A stretch of DNA of 64,000 bases, taken from NCBI GenBank assembly GCA_026261815.1, contig JAMPIT010000434.1, positions 17,915,001-17,979,000 of the forward strand, given 5' to 3'. The stretch comes from Monarcha castaneiventris obscurior. Its lineage: Eukaryota; Chordata; Aves; Passeriformes; Monarchidae. A program made the translations under genes and the position numbers. Below, piece after piece: positions 1 to 34,561 of this stretch (the stretch's first letter is position 1; each line of letters starts with the position of its first letter). The notes under the pieces are model-generated. The model had not been told where the DNA came from. It did no database searches and was given only the letters and a program-made list of their open reading frames with translations.

Positions 1-3000
1 ATTTAGCCTTGAACACCAAACCTTGCACTATGGTATACAGAAGGAAACACAGGACTTGTTGCAGGACTACCTTGGGACTGTCTTGCAGGTTTTTTGCAGA
101 TAATCCTTTCATGGGGAGGTAGAAGGGCAAAGTTTGCACCTACTACTGTGGAGGGCACAGGCAAACTGTACCATCAAAATCAGATCACACCCAGACTTTC
201 AATGGAGCAGCAGCAACATAACTCTGCTACCTGCTGGTGATTTTGCTCTCTCCTAATCAGTCCCATTACTGAAGAGTATCCCCCAAAACTGAGATGGACA
301 AATAGCAAAACCCAGTTATCACAACAGACATGAGAGATGAGTGCTGAAGCAGTCCAGGAATATGAGACTGATATGCAGGACAGTGGGAAACAGGCTAACA
401 GTGCCCTCCCACAGCCATGCATGGTCTACAGCAATCAGTAACTACAGGGCACTGCATCACATTGGTAGTTTGGCACAGGAAGCTCTGTGCTCACATCAGT
501 TCAGATGTAGCACAGATGGAAGTCTGCTCTCCTGCCTTTTAGCCACAGCCCAAGCATGTATCATGGTTTAAAAGATGCTGCCCCCAAGAGAGCTTTCCAA
601 CTGCTCAATGCAGCTCCAGAGGAAACAGATCAGCTATGAGAGGCTGCAGAGATCAGCAAGGAAAAATTAGCAACACGTTTTGAAAAAGGCCATGGAAGTA
701 AAATTAAGCTTATTATGTGTAGCAAGGACAGCTGCCCCAGACAGTACAGGTGGCACCCAAGAGCAAAGACTGCCAGAGGCAGTGCAGAGGCTCAGGTGGC
801 ATTCTCCAAGAACTGCAGTCACCCTGGAACGTGCTGCTGCTACAGGACACAGCAGCACACAGGAACACCAAAGTTCCACTGCACTTGCAGACTTGTGGTG
901 CAGTCCAGACGGATTTGTCTCAGGCCCAAGATTAAGTCAGTTACAAGATCCACTAACTGCACAGTGAAGGCTGCCACCATTATCACAAGTACTTATCCCA
1001 AATCCCATCTGAAACTGCAAGTACTGAGGAATCTCAGGAGCTGTCCTCTACTTGCTATCAAGGCAGAACTTTCTTTTTTCACTAACTTGGTTAAATTGAG
1101 CTTGTTACATCACTCCTCTGTTTAATAAGGCAAATACACATGACTACACCTTACCAGACCACAGTCTGAATGAGACCCTCCAATTCTCATGAGCCTCCTA
1201 ATAAGCTCCTGAAAGGCAGTTAAACACAGGACTTGTACTGGAATGCATTTAAGTAATTTTAATAGCAATGAGAAAGACAAAACCCAATTAAAAAAAAAAC
1301 CCTGAAGGCAATTCAAATCTCCTGTGTAAAAGCCCTCTGATCACGTAAGGTTTACTGCTGCAGGCACGCTCCATGCCTGTGTACTCCATGTAGCACACAC
1401 AGATTCACTCAGTCTGAGTCATTTCCTCTGCAGTCTGCACTGAGCCCTCTCAGACTTCTTCAGCTACAAGATAGCAAAGAAGAAATTCATACAGGAACTT
1501 AAAATACTAGACACAGGAATCAAGGAAAAGAGCTAGAATGAAACAAAGTCATCCCTTGTCCCCTAAAATACACTCTAAGCTATGCATGTATTAATTAGGA
1601 AGGCCAAACTACCAGCCACACCAACACTCTTGCCTAATGCAAGCCAAAGTTTATTCATTTTTTTCAGTAAGGGAAAAATAAGTATTTCCCAGTAAATCAA
1701 CCTTATTTCACTTGCTACAATTTAAACACATGATTTTTTCTTTTAAAAGTCACAGGAGAAAAAAAAAAATCTTCAAATAATGAAATATTTCCAGAAAGAA
1801 GGGACGAAAACAGAAGATTCCCTTTGCTAGAATGGTGATGTTAGAAATGGTAAATACATGTGGATTATATGCCTGAAGAAAAAGGCCATCAGTGATGCTA
1901 AAGTTGAAGGAGAAATGAAAGATTTATGTTTCAAGTGTTAATGGTGCTCAAACTTCCAGAGTGTAAATGAGCAAGGAAGGAGAGGGAAGGGGGCAGTGAG
2001 AAAGATAAAGGATCATAGTGAGTCCAGGGATACAGAGCAAGTCAAATTAACAGACAGCTGGGATAGAGCCCACAAAACACAGCACTATTGAGCAACCCAA
2101 ACTCGCTGGTACTGGAAGCCACAGACCTACACCACTTGTTCCCAGCTCCACTGAGTCATACAAAATGTGCTGCATTAGACCCTTGCAAGCCTGCCTTTGG
2201 TTGGCTTTTCAGGGGGGAGTGTGGGGGTGTGTGAAGTTTGATCTTGTATTTTAGAAAACCCAAACACCACCATCATTTTATTCACACATCCAAGACCTAC
2301 TACAAACTCTGCAATGCAAGAAGGTCACTGGTTCCTAGAAAAAACTATTCATGCCAGTTAAAAGTTCAGTTGGGCTTTAATTATAATAAAGTTGTAAAAT
2401 ACTGACTAGTTTCCACATTCCAGCATAAATATTCTGCATTTTAAAGAGGAAACAGAGACTTCCTTCATTTAGATGCAAGTACTGTCAAGTCATCTCTACT
2501 TCAAATCCATGTCTTCCAGCAAGATTAACAAGCACGTGCACTTTATCTCCCCTTAACTATCCTCACTTCACAGGGGTAGGTGCAGGCTCTTGCCTGTGGA
2601 GTTTCTTACGGCCTTGTAGCTGCTAAGAGCTGACCACCTTTTTGAGCATCCCTAGCTTTATTTTGTACAACATAGGTCTGTCTTAAAACCCCCTCCATAC
2701 TGATTTTTACAAACCAGGGTCATCTCAATCTTATTAGTTCTGTGTTTATATATTATAATATGCAATACAATATGAAGACAATCAATTCAGTTAGCAGGCT
2801 TGCTACTACATCTGGGAAATCTGATGCCACAATCAGGAGGCCTTTGGGTTGAGCCACATGCTGTACTAGGAATGAAAAAATCTAAGTCCCAAGGGAGTAG
2901 CATTTGAAACCCACCTTTAGAAGTTAACACAGAATTCCAGAAGTACACTTTTACAGCAGTGTAACAGCTCTGAGAAAAATCCCCCACGAGCCACACTGGC

Positions 3001-3540
3001 CTCAACAACAGACTGTACATGTTAGAATTTTCTTTTTCTGAGTGATGTTACTTTAGTTATTTGATGTTTTGATGTCAGTTTAGCTGAGCATGTCTGCTTT
3101 GCACATAAGCAACTGGTAAAAATACTCAACATTCCTGGCTTCTGCAAGGAAGAAGGAACCTGAAGACACTGAAAGTAGGGCAGTGACTAAGCATCTGAAT
3201 AATGTAAGACTCATTAAAACATAATTAACATACAGCAGTTACAGTAAAGCTATTCATTACCCACCGCTGAGAGGCAACAGATTCTTCCTTAATTGTATGC
3301 ACAAGATCATCAGTTTCCATCAAGTTCAGCCAAGTCTGTTGTTCTGTGTTTTGCTAGTATTGTTTCAAATCAAAAGAACAAATATGATACAATCACATTT
3401 CCAGCAAATCATAAATACAGATCTCATTGAAGTGAAGCCACATAAAACTGCTGATTTCACACAAAGCTTGTGTGTCCAGCACACCCGGACTGCAGTGGAC
3501 CAAACACATTGGAATTTTAAACAGAAAACAAGACATGTTT
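1..3540. other. Flank downstream of TSPAN3, no gene recognised
   Basis: This is AT-rich unique-looking DNA. The small frames near 0.2-1.3 kb on both strands overlap each other and show no family similarity. No RNA gene or repeat is recognised. It could include a longer TSPAN3 3'UTR. Confidence 0.7.
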
Positions 3541-4402
3541 ATAGGGAGGATATACAGAGATTTATTTCATCAGGTTTACTATTTACAGTTGAGATCACTT
3601 TCACATACTACTTTGCTACTCTACATGGCTACATTGTTTCCAAACCAATTTAAGGTCTACAGTCTAACAGTTCACTCAACACATAAAACGCTCTTCATAG
3701 AAAAATGAAATATTTCATTATAGAACAGTAGTGCATACATTATACTCCTGAAAAGCCAGCTTGTATTTTAAACCACTAAAGTTTGAAAGACTGGATCTCT
3801 GAAGGTCAAAACTGCAGTCACATAATCCTAAAACTGGTTAGGTTTGTTTTTTTTTTTTTTTACAATTTCTTTATATATAAAGTATACTGGACTTAGGTGT
3901 TTTTTTCTTTTTTAAAAGTGACACTGGTGAGGGGCAAGATTAAAACATCTTTTCTTCTCAAATTAAATACAGCTGGCTTCCTTTGTACAGCTTTGGCCAG
4001 AAAAGTTCCATGTAGTGAAGGTTTAAGACATCCTCTCTCTATATGCAAGAATCAGCCAGTTAATGCTTAGAGGTAATCTACCAAAGTAGGCACACATCCT
4101 TTGACTTTCATATCAACCAAATTACACTTAACTCGCAAATGGTTCTGAAATTAGGAAGTTTACTAGCATACTAAAACATTTAGATACATGAATAGCTGGC
4201 TAAAACAGTGAAAGTCACAGGTAATTATATGGGTTTGTGTAAAGCTGTTGTTTTGCCCGTCACCAGTGCACAGTGCGGCTGCCCTCATGTCTGAAAGGTG
4301 TGCTTGGACTAAGCTTGGGGCAAGAAAGCTATGGAAGTAAACCTGGCCCATTCACCTTCCACATAAGTGGGGGAAGATTGAACTGCATGTTTGAATTCTC
4401 TT
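3541..4402 (-). other. TSPAN3: TSPAN3 probable 3'UTR
   Basis: This stretch follows the stop codon directly. It is AT-rich, with no sizeable sense frame and an A-tract around 3849-3862 as read on the minus strand. Its lower limit is inferred from the AATAAA hexamer at 3566-3561. A longer isoform ending further downstream cannot be excluded. Confidence 0.55.
3561..3566 (-). terminator. TSPAN3: Candidate poly(A) signal of TSPAN3 (AATAAA)
   Basis: A canonical AATAAA reads on the minus strand about 840 bases after the stop codon. It is followed by a T/GT-rich stretch (TGTCTTGTTTTCTGTTT at about 3538-3522), as expected downstream of a cleavage site. No transcript data were available. Confidence 0.5.
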
Positions 4403-25640
<21,238 letters not shown>

Positions 25641-27192
25641 TCAGGAGGCCCGGCGCTGGGGCAGTCCCGGTGGTGGGTTGTTATGAGGGGTCAGCGGTGC
25701 CCTCCGGCCTCAGAACGCAGGAAACAGAGTATAACAAACACAGCTCTGCTTCTCGTTCAGCATCTGAAGCGATAATTTTCCGACTATCTCACAGTCCTAA
25801 AACAGGTACCAAAGAACTCCGAACATTCACGTGCTCCCACAAAAAGCTGCACTATAAAGCCGGTGACATCCTCAGGAGACCTTCCGGCTCCCGAGGGAAG
25901 TAAAAACCCGCCCGATTGCCGCCTGAGGGGTGGTTTGACGGCGGGAGTGTCCCCTCAGGGCGCTGAGGGGCCGTGAGGGCAGGAGAGCTGAGCGGCAGGC
26001 AGGGAGAGCAGGTGTTCCATGAGGAGAACATCCAGCATTTTACAACCTAGACATTTGTCTACTGTGGAGAAGCAATTCTACCAGTGAAGTAAAAGACTGT
26101 GGCTCATGTTGCAGAACCCCACAAACTGTGAGGAAAGTGCAGGCAGTAACTGTTGGGTGTTTGGGACACATCCAAAGAAGGTGACGTTTTCCAGCGAAGA
26201 GCAAAGGAAAAGTAAGTTGAGAAATGAAAGACATCCATTGTTTCTGGAAGCAGTAACACCAATCCAGGATTTGCTACCCAATTTATACATAAAGCTTATT
26301 TTAGCATGGCCAGGATCCAGCCCTTCACTGTAAAGGCCTTTTTTTTCCTGTCTCACTAATTAAACCAAACCCTTCCTTCCCTCTTTCTTCGGGCACCAGG
26401 ATATCTTTCTTCTTGATCTTCCTCTTACTCTCTTTCATCTCTCTAATCCTCTGCTTTTCCTAGAAATGCCTGTCATTCCTGGGCTGCTGTCCCTTGTTTG
26501 GTGAGCTTATCCTTGGTCCTTTTCCAGCAGATTTACTTCTCAGGTGGAAACAAAACTACCCATATTAATGAAGGCCTTAGGATTTTAACAGTTGGTCTTG
26601 TAAAGGCAGACAAGTAACAATCAGTTATATTCCACTGTTCTGTTTCCATGGTAGCAAAGTTAGTTCTTTTTCCTCCTACAGTTTGGGAAGTTATATTCAG
26701 ACCCAGTTCTGGATACCATGGAAATACTAAGTCTTTTTTCAGCTTTCATTTCAAGTCCTTATATGCACATGGATGAAACTTCCCAATCTTGCAAGTGTTA
26801 TCAGGCCATTTTCTGACATCAAAAATTAATTTATATACCCAGAAGATATGCTTAAAGTTGGTTGCACAATTAATGAGATTTTGCACTGAATTTATGGCTT
26901 TTAGGGTACGCTTGTGTCTTGTAATTTCTGCTTTTTAATGTGCTGTTTATATGTGCTGTATATTATAATTCTGTGACGTGGTATTTTTAAAAGCCTATAT
27001 AGATGATACTATCAAAAATGCCATCAAGAGTTGATAGAAAGAAAGTCTTTTTAGAAGAATTTGATACGGAAAGGATCGATGATATTTAATAACTCACAGA
27101 AAGATTTTAGTACAATGCTGTTATACAATTTCAATGTTGAACTTAACAGTCTTATCTGATTTTCTGTATTAATTTCCTCTGCCTTCACAGGT

Positions 27193-27221
27193 AGAGAAAG
27201 ATAGATATAGATATAGATATC
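27193..27221. repeat. Short GATATA-type tandem repeat
   Basis: About three to four copies of AGATAT(A) units run in tandem (AGATAGATATAGATATAGAT and on). This is an ordinary microsatellite. Confidence 0.85.
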
Positions 27222-30200
27222 TCACATAATTTTTTATAGATTCATAGGACCTGAGGTTCAGTAGAGACTCTTGGGGTTCTCTTTTGCATTTTGCCAGGAC
27301 TTCGTGCTTGGAGGGGAGACTGTAGCCTGTAGTGGGGTTGCAGGTTTATGCATTCAGGGAACACAAGGGACTCGTGGGGAGAGAGGAGGAATGGGGAGAC
27401 TGCAGGCAGCCCTTGAAATTGGCACAGGGGTTGTGTGGGCTGGACTCACACTGCCTGAAAGATAAATGCCAAGTGTTCCTCTAAGCATGGCTCCTGTAAA
27501 AAACATAAATACAGCAGTGCCTGTTATTCTTCTTTGCAGTGCTGCCTTGCTGCTCTCATGCATAGAGAGATGGCTGATGGTGGGTGCCAGGGTGGGGTCT
27601 TTGCAGGCTCTTGTGCAGGGAAATACTCTTGGTTCTTTGGAGAACATATGCAAAGCTTTTGGGTATCATCAGTCTGTAACTTCAAACGCACAGACTCTGT
27701 CTGGGATAAGGTGTGGGCCTGTGCTGGCATCTCATGCCAAGTGTGGCATAGCAGCCAAGTGACATTTAGGGGAAAAATGGGATGAATAGTAAAATGCCAT
27801 CATAAACTGCCCCTCCTCCTTACATAGGAATGTAGGCAGGAAATTCTAGCTCTCTGCCTGTGCAGAGAGGAGGAAGGATGGATGGCTTGCTGAAGTGAGG
27901 TGAGGCAAGGCAATTCCCAGGAGAGCAGGGAGCAAGGTTTGCTGGAAAGCAGGTTGTAACAAGCACTTTGAACACTGGCTGCAATTTCAATTTTTGGCTT
28001 GATTGAGTTGGACTGAACTGTCTCTAGCACAGCTTTGTTGCTTAGATCTCCACCTTTCTTCATGTGGACAGGTAGCTTGACTGCCAAGATGTGCTTTTGT
28101 TTTTAATACAGTTTAAACCTCCCTGAAATTCCTCAGAGAATGTTTATTCAGCATTTCACAGCCTGTGACTGTCCTCATAGCAATATTTTCAGAAAGATGT
28201 ACCAGAAATAAGTACAAGGATGTCCTGCACTTCCATGGCCTCTGAGAGAGTGAGAGGATCAAAGGCTGGGATGGGTGCAGGGCAAGAGTGGCCCAAAGGT
28301 GTCAAATGCAGAGTGAGTGCTAGCAAGATGTTCACTGCACATTTGTGACCTCCCTGAGGCTCAGTCTCTGGCTCTAAGTGCATCGTGGCACACACTGGGC
28401 AGGTTGGCTGGGTGGCTGGTTAAGGTAAGTGGCTGGAAAAGCTGTTTTTCAGACTCAGAAAAGCAGAGACAAATGTGCAAGCAAATACAATAATGATGTA
28501 GTTGACCTTCAGTTTAATTATGCCCGATTCAACCATCAATTTTTTTAAACACCAGGAGTTAAATTCTGTGGACACGGTGCACTTTGCACTCGTGCAATTG
28601 AGTCTGGACTGTCATAAATCATTCATCTAGAGAGGCCTGTAGACAATTCCACAGCAGAGGTAATTTTTATTTGCAGGCATGCATTGCAAAAGTAAAAGTG
28701 TGTTTTTGCTTTTGGGACAAACAATTTCGGAAATGTTATAAAAATGAGTTAACTCCATTTGAATGAATTAGGTAGTAAAGAATAATCTCATGCTTTTTCT
28801 CCAGCTCCTGAGGAGGTAATCATAAGCTTCTTTGAAGTGTGTAATAGCCTGGAAAGGTCCATGAACACTGAAGGATGCATAGTAAAAATGACAGATTACC
28901 TGACAAACATTTTCCTAGTCAATCTTTTCAACATTTGGAAGTACGGTTAGGAAATGAGAGCATCCATATCAGAGTATTGTAAACCAGTGGATAGAGGTGG
29001 GAAGTGGGACTGTCAGTGTAAAGTAGGGAGGGCAGCAATGGTGAAATCCAGTCTTTCATGTGTTCTGGAGCAGCAGAGATCTCTTACCACTTTGATTCCC
29101 ACCCACCTGATTTTGTGGTTCCCAGGAATGCCAGTCATGACTTGCAATACATTAATTGCTTTTCACTGGGAGTAAATGATCTCATAGGAGTGCATTTCTT
29201 CACTTTTTGATGGGCTTGAGCACTGAGAACTTCTTGATAATGATCAAATGTTGGAAGCAAGTTTCATTTTATTGCCACTGAAGGGATGTAAAAGGAACCC
29301 AGAGCACTCTTCATGACCGAGGAAGGGGAAAAAATAGGTTGAGATTAGTTGATTACCTTTTCTTTATATCTTTATCATCTGACTTAACCTACATGAAATA
29401 CAATTTTTTATAATAAAGACCTATATATACTGCATTAAAATACAATTTTAATGAACTTATGTAATAATATATCCTTGTTCAAATACCCTGAATGGCATCC
29501 AGGATGTTTGTGTGCTCCATTCTATATATATAGTTCTATATTTATATTTGATAGCAGTCATTGTGTCATGCTAAGTATTGCCATGCTGGAGGGAGACCTT
29601 TCAGATTTGAGAAGCACCACAGAAAAACAGTTTGAAGCTAAAAGTCTGGTGTTAGAATCAGAAAAAATTCTGCATATAGATCCAAAGAACTGATACAGTA
29701 GTTGAAAAAACAAGATATGAGAAGTTCTGTTTAGAAACATGTCACTGGCGTTGGCAGTTTCCCCAGAGGTACATTAGCATTGTTTTGTTTAAGAAATAGG
29801 TATAGATTGGCCTTCAAGTCCACTCTGATGGTGGAGAGGATCTGAATCCATGTAGTTCATCCATTTTATGTTGTAAGAAAAGGGGAGAAATCATGGCACT
29901 GTCCATTCTGTTCTTTGGAGTCTTTTACACCAAACTACAAATAGAACCTTCTCCCTCCTCACTCCCCCATCATTACATTTTCTGCATGAGCTCTCTGCCA
30001 GCTCCCGTCAGCTCAGTTTTCAGGATCTGGATCCTGGAAAATGGCCTCAGTGTACCATGGCTTTTCCCGTGGCAGGAAAGCTGCTTCTAAATCCCTCCTG
30101 TCTGCACTGCCCTACGTCCTCTCCAGCTGCACCAGGGCACTGCTGGAGGAGAGGACGACACTGTTTCATTCACAAACAGCTGGCCACTGCTGAAGAGGGG

Positions 30201-32439
30201 ACTGGGATGGGGACTTCTTAAATCAGACCTGGAAATCAGAAAGGAAATGGTTGTGAAATCTCAGAGCATCCTGTGATTAGATTTCCCTTTCTGCAGCAGT
30301 GTCAGCTTCAGCAGCCTTCTGCTGGCTTCTCCATTCTCCCTAACCCTTCTTCGCACAACAGTAGCAAAGGTACCACTAGAAGTATTTGTGTAACCATGGA
30401 GACCAAGTGGAGGAAGCCGATTATGGTAAAAAATAACTCGGGGAAAAGAAGGTTGTATTTTTAACCTGGATTTTTATCCAGTCTGTTCACTGGATGGTCC
30501 CCAGGAGAATGTGCACCAGCCTACCTGTCAGGGCCATACATAAGCAGAAATGAACAGTGAGCAGGTGTGGGCTTTTATTTGCTTTCAGCAGAAATGCTCT
30601 TGAGACTTTGCCCTCCAAGAACCTTGAAGTGTTTCACCTTACCTGATCATCACTTGCTGTTTGTTTGGTGGTTTTTTGTTCAAAATTCAGTTGTTAAGGT
30701 CATTTTCTGTAAGCTTTTGTGCTCTTTGGACAGTGCCATGCCTGTTCTTGCACATGCTTTGTACTCCTGTATTGCCTTTTCCCTTTTGCAGCACCCACTT
30801 CAAGCCAATTCACAATTCTCTCACTGTAGCTATTTATATTTGTGTTTTACCTACTAAGAAAGTGTTTCACGAAGAAAACAAATTTTAAAGCTGATATAAA
30901 TGTAGTAAGTCAGTGACAGGCAGGAAGTCAAATTAAAAAAAAAACATAGACTTGCTTACATTTTGGCCCGTGTAAGCACTGCATGATGGGCTTATCATCC
31001 AACATGCATGTCCTTGTGTCCCTCTTGCATGATGGATAGGACTTCATTTTGCTGATGTGGTGGCACCCCCTGGGGACATGGCTTGGGTGGCACAGGGACG
31101 TGGGGTGTTTCTGTGAGGTGTTGGGGGCCTCCCTGCCTCAGATGCTAAGCACTATTGTCTGAGTTCATTACATAATCTGCAGCTGAAAATATAATTAAAA
31201 TATTTAATTCTTGTAACTAGCATTTCTCTATCTTGTTTGGAAATTTGATAAATATTTTTAAAATAAATCCCAATTTCCAGTTGGGAATTTTAAAAAAACC
31301 CCAGCTGTAGTCACAAAGCAGCAGGGCTACCTTTGCTTCTGCAAAACAGCACTACCAAAGTGTTCTCTTGGTGCCATCTGTAGCTGCTGTGAGCTGCTCC
31401 AGGCTTGAGTGTCTGTGTTCGTATACACCTTCTAACCACGACCTCTTAATGGTTAAACCTGTCATACTGAGAGGAGAAGAGGGTGTTGCAGTTGAAGCAC
31501 ACACTCCCTGGATGGAGAACCCTCCCTGGGTCCACTTCATGGTACTAGGAAATCAGTATAACCTCTCTTTCTGCTTTCCTCACAATTTCCTGAGGCTGCT
31601 GATGTGCCTCACAGGTGTATTATGAGCCTTTAGTTGATACCATGGAGGTCGGAAGCCTCTGAAAAGCAGGACTCCTGTAATGTTGAGCTCCCTCCCATGG
31701 ATAATCTGTGTATCCTGTTAGGAACGATCAGGGTGATGCCTTTCTGGTTACTGTTGACTGGCTTGGAGCAGATGCTCTGCATAGTCCTGCCAGGTGTTAA
31801 GTGCTGTGACATCGCTCCAGAGAAGCATTTAAACACATCCATACCTTCAGCTGTGGTTCCAGTAGAATGAAAGGCCTGGAAAAACCAATTGGTACTTTCC
31901 AAATGGGTAAGGATAATTAAAGGGAAAATAACTCCTCTTGTATTTGTGAAAGCAAACTCTCTCTGTTTTTAATCCATTCCTTTTCAATTTTGGTATTTCC
32001 TGAATGGCAGCTTACTCAGCTGTTACAAGGAAAATTAAACTTCTTTCTTACTGGTTGTAGTTTGCAGTGTCACTATGTGAAACCAGCTCTCTGTATAATT
32101 CTAGCAACCCAACTGTGGCTCAGTATCCAGAAGAAGCAGCAAACCAAACTGGTATTAGGTAGGTGAATCCAGCTAGAAAAGACAGAAAATGTTAAGCTTT
32201 GTGTCATACCCTCATCATTGTTTTACCACCTCTGTGTGTGGCAGTTTTTCAGGGGAATAATTTATGTCATCCAATATTATGTGTATTTTAGTGCTCAGTT
32301 AATGACAACCTAATATTTCAAACAAAATACAACTTCTGTAATGAGATACCTCGTTTCTGCCAGGATGTTATTAGGATCCCTGCTACAGTGATCTAATGAG
32401 ATTGACCTTCATTTCATAAGAAATTGCTCTCCCCCTGAA

Positions 32440-32900
32440 ACTATTTTTAATAGCCTTCATGTAGGGAAATAAATGATTCGAGTAATTATAAATTTTATGA
32501 AAAGGACAAGTTACTTTAAAGTGCTACTATATTTTTACAATGTTACACACCGATTGAGTGCAACATTGTGAAAGTCGCATGTGGCTTTGTTCTCTCTGCC
32601 GCTCCGCGAAGAACAAAATTAATGAGTTGAGTTCGTGCTGGGTAGAAGATAAACCCCGTGTAATTGGGAATCCGGCGCTGGTTTGAGCATCCCGCAGGCT
32701 CACCCAGAGGCTCCTACCCCCGGAGTGCCATTTGCTGCCATCTCCTGGGCAGTTCCCAAAATTTCAAGGAGACGATCAAATCCGTGCTCTAATAAATTGC
32801 TGTTGTCCTGATATTCAGAGTCGTAGAGCATGTGACTTCTAATATATACTTTAATGAGATTAATCCTCTTTGAAGAGGTGATGAAAAAGAGGGATCCATA
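32440..32900. promoter_or_regulatory. Candidate conserved noncoding element
   Basis: An AT-rich stretch with homeodomain-type TAAT/ATTA cores (GAGTAATTATAA, AATTAATGAG, TTTAATGAGATTAAT) flanks a core with about a dozen CpGs between 32478 and 32823 (for example GCCGCTCCGCGAAG and TCCGGCGCTGG). Such CpG retention without a CpG island or reading frame is unusual for neutral DNA. Conservation is inferred from composition only. Confidence 0.35.
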
Positions 32901-34534
32901 TTCTCAGTATTTCTGTTGTCTTAAAACTATTAGTTGAAGCAGGATGGTTATAGGATTTCAGAGGGAAGATGAGTAGGGTTTGGATACAGTTGGCATTATA
33001 TTTCTAGAAGATAGGAATGCTCTACTATACTGTAGCTATTTTAATCTGAGAAGCCTTCTACCTACTATTTAATCCTCGCCACACCCTCAGAAGATTTCTT
33101 TTCTTACATGGTAGCACTTCTAAGATATCACATCAACTATGATGCAGAAGATTTTGTATATTTATTTGCCATTGCAGGCAAAAAAAAGTGATGTAAAAAT
33201 TATAAGACTAAATATTTTCTTATTGCAGCTTATATATTACTCCCATATTTTCAGCAGACCTGGATGGAAGTGTCATGCTTGTAAATTCTGTTTCAAAAAA
33301 TCCCAACACCAAAGCTGTTCTGAATAAACAGCTTAACCAAAAAACCAATTTGAGATGAAAAGACTAAGATGCAAATGAAACTTTAAAGGAAAGGCTTCAC
33401 AAAAATAATAGCGTTATTTCCTCAGAGGCCACAGAAGTTCCCACATGAAGATAAAGAACTTCCAAGTCTGTATGTAGAGCACCATCTGGTGACTTGTGCA
33501 CAGCAGGATCCCAAGGCAGGGATTTACGTGCCTTGCCACATCGCAGACAGCGGGGCAGTCGATATCCCCCAGCAGAGCTGCTCCTTGTGTTCTCCCTGCC
33601 AGATACAACGTGCTCACAAATGTACTTTCATCCCTGTGCCCAGGCTTTGGCTGCTGTCACCGTTATTTGTGCAGAGGGGCAGGAGGGTTTGTTTGCTGGT
33701 GCTGTGGCCTCCTCCTCATGCCTTTTTAGAGGCAGGCTTTCCTTTTGCCCGGGAAGGGCTCCCGGGGCAAGGCTCACTGGTTACAGTCCCAGGCTTGGGA
33801 GCAGGCAGCAAGCACAGAGATGACTGCCTGGCACCCAGCCTCTCTTGGCTGCCCCTCTTCCTGCCACATCCACTCAGTCTGTGCCTTTCACTCCTGCTGC
33901 TCACTGTTCCAGTCTGTCCTCTCTGTTGCAGCTGTCCCTGGTAATGCCACAGTCACTCTGCTACAGAACAAACCCAGGAGAAATGTGTCTGCCTGGCCAT
34001 TTGGCTGTGGGGCGTGGGTGGTGGAGGCTGGTGATTGTCGGTGTTTACTTCCACAATATCAATGAACTGGATGATCCAGTTGTAAGCATCATTCTTGGGT
34101 GCCTTAACTATTTGTGGATACATGGATTTTGAGCAGTCTTGTTACAGAAACAGTTAGACTTCAAGAGATTTTAGTTTTCCTGTAAGCATAGAGCAAGTAA
34201 AAAGATTTGAAGCTTAATTCTCCACTGCATTATACCATAGTACTGTAGATTTCAGTAGAGTTCTATTTCATCTTAAACTCAAGGTACTTGACTTGAATAT
34301 CATGTTTTCAACCCATAATCCTCTATATCCCACATACCTCAGGCAATCGCCTCAGCATCTAGGGATTTCTGAATCACCTTACTACTGAAGAAATGTATCT
34401 CCTTTTTTTCAGTAGAATAGCCCATGGACTTAGCAAAAAGTTCACGAGTCTGAGTCTAGATACAGCATATGAAGGGCTTCCTCCAGCAGTAATCACAGAA
34501 ATACTTCAGGAATGAAATGCACTACTAAGGCTCC

Positions 34535-34561
34535 TTTTTTTTTTTTTTTTTTTTTTTTTTT
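34535..34561. repeat. Homopolymer T-tract (27 T)
   Basis: Twenty-seven consecutive T bases are followed by CCCCC. It may be the poly(A) tail of a minus-strand retrocopy, but no retrocopy body is recognised next to it. The length is prone to sequencing error. Confidence 0.85.

Noticed and set aside
34535..34561. T-tract as the tail of a processed pseudogene on the minus strand
   Set aside because: No gene-like sequence or target-site duplication is visible beside it.
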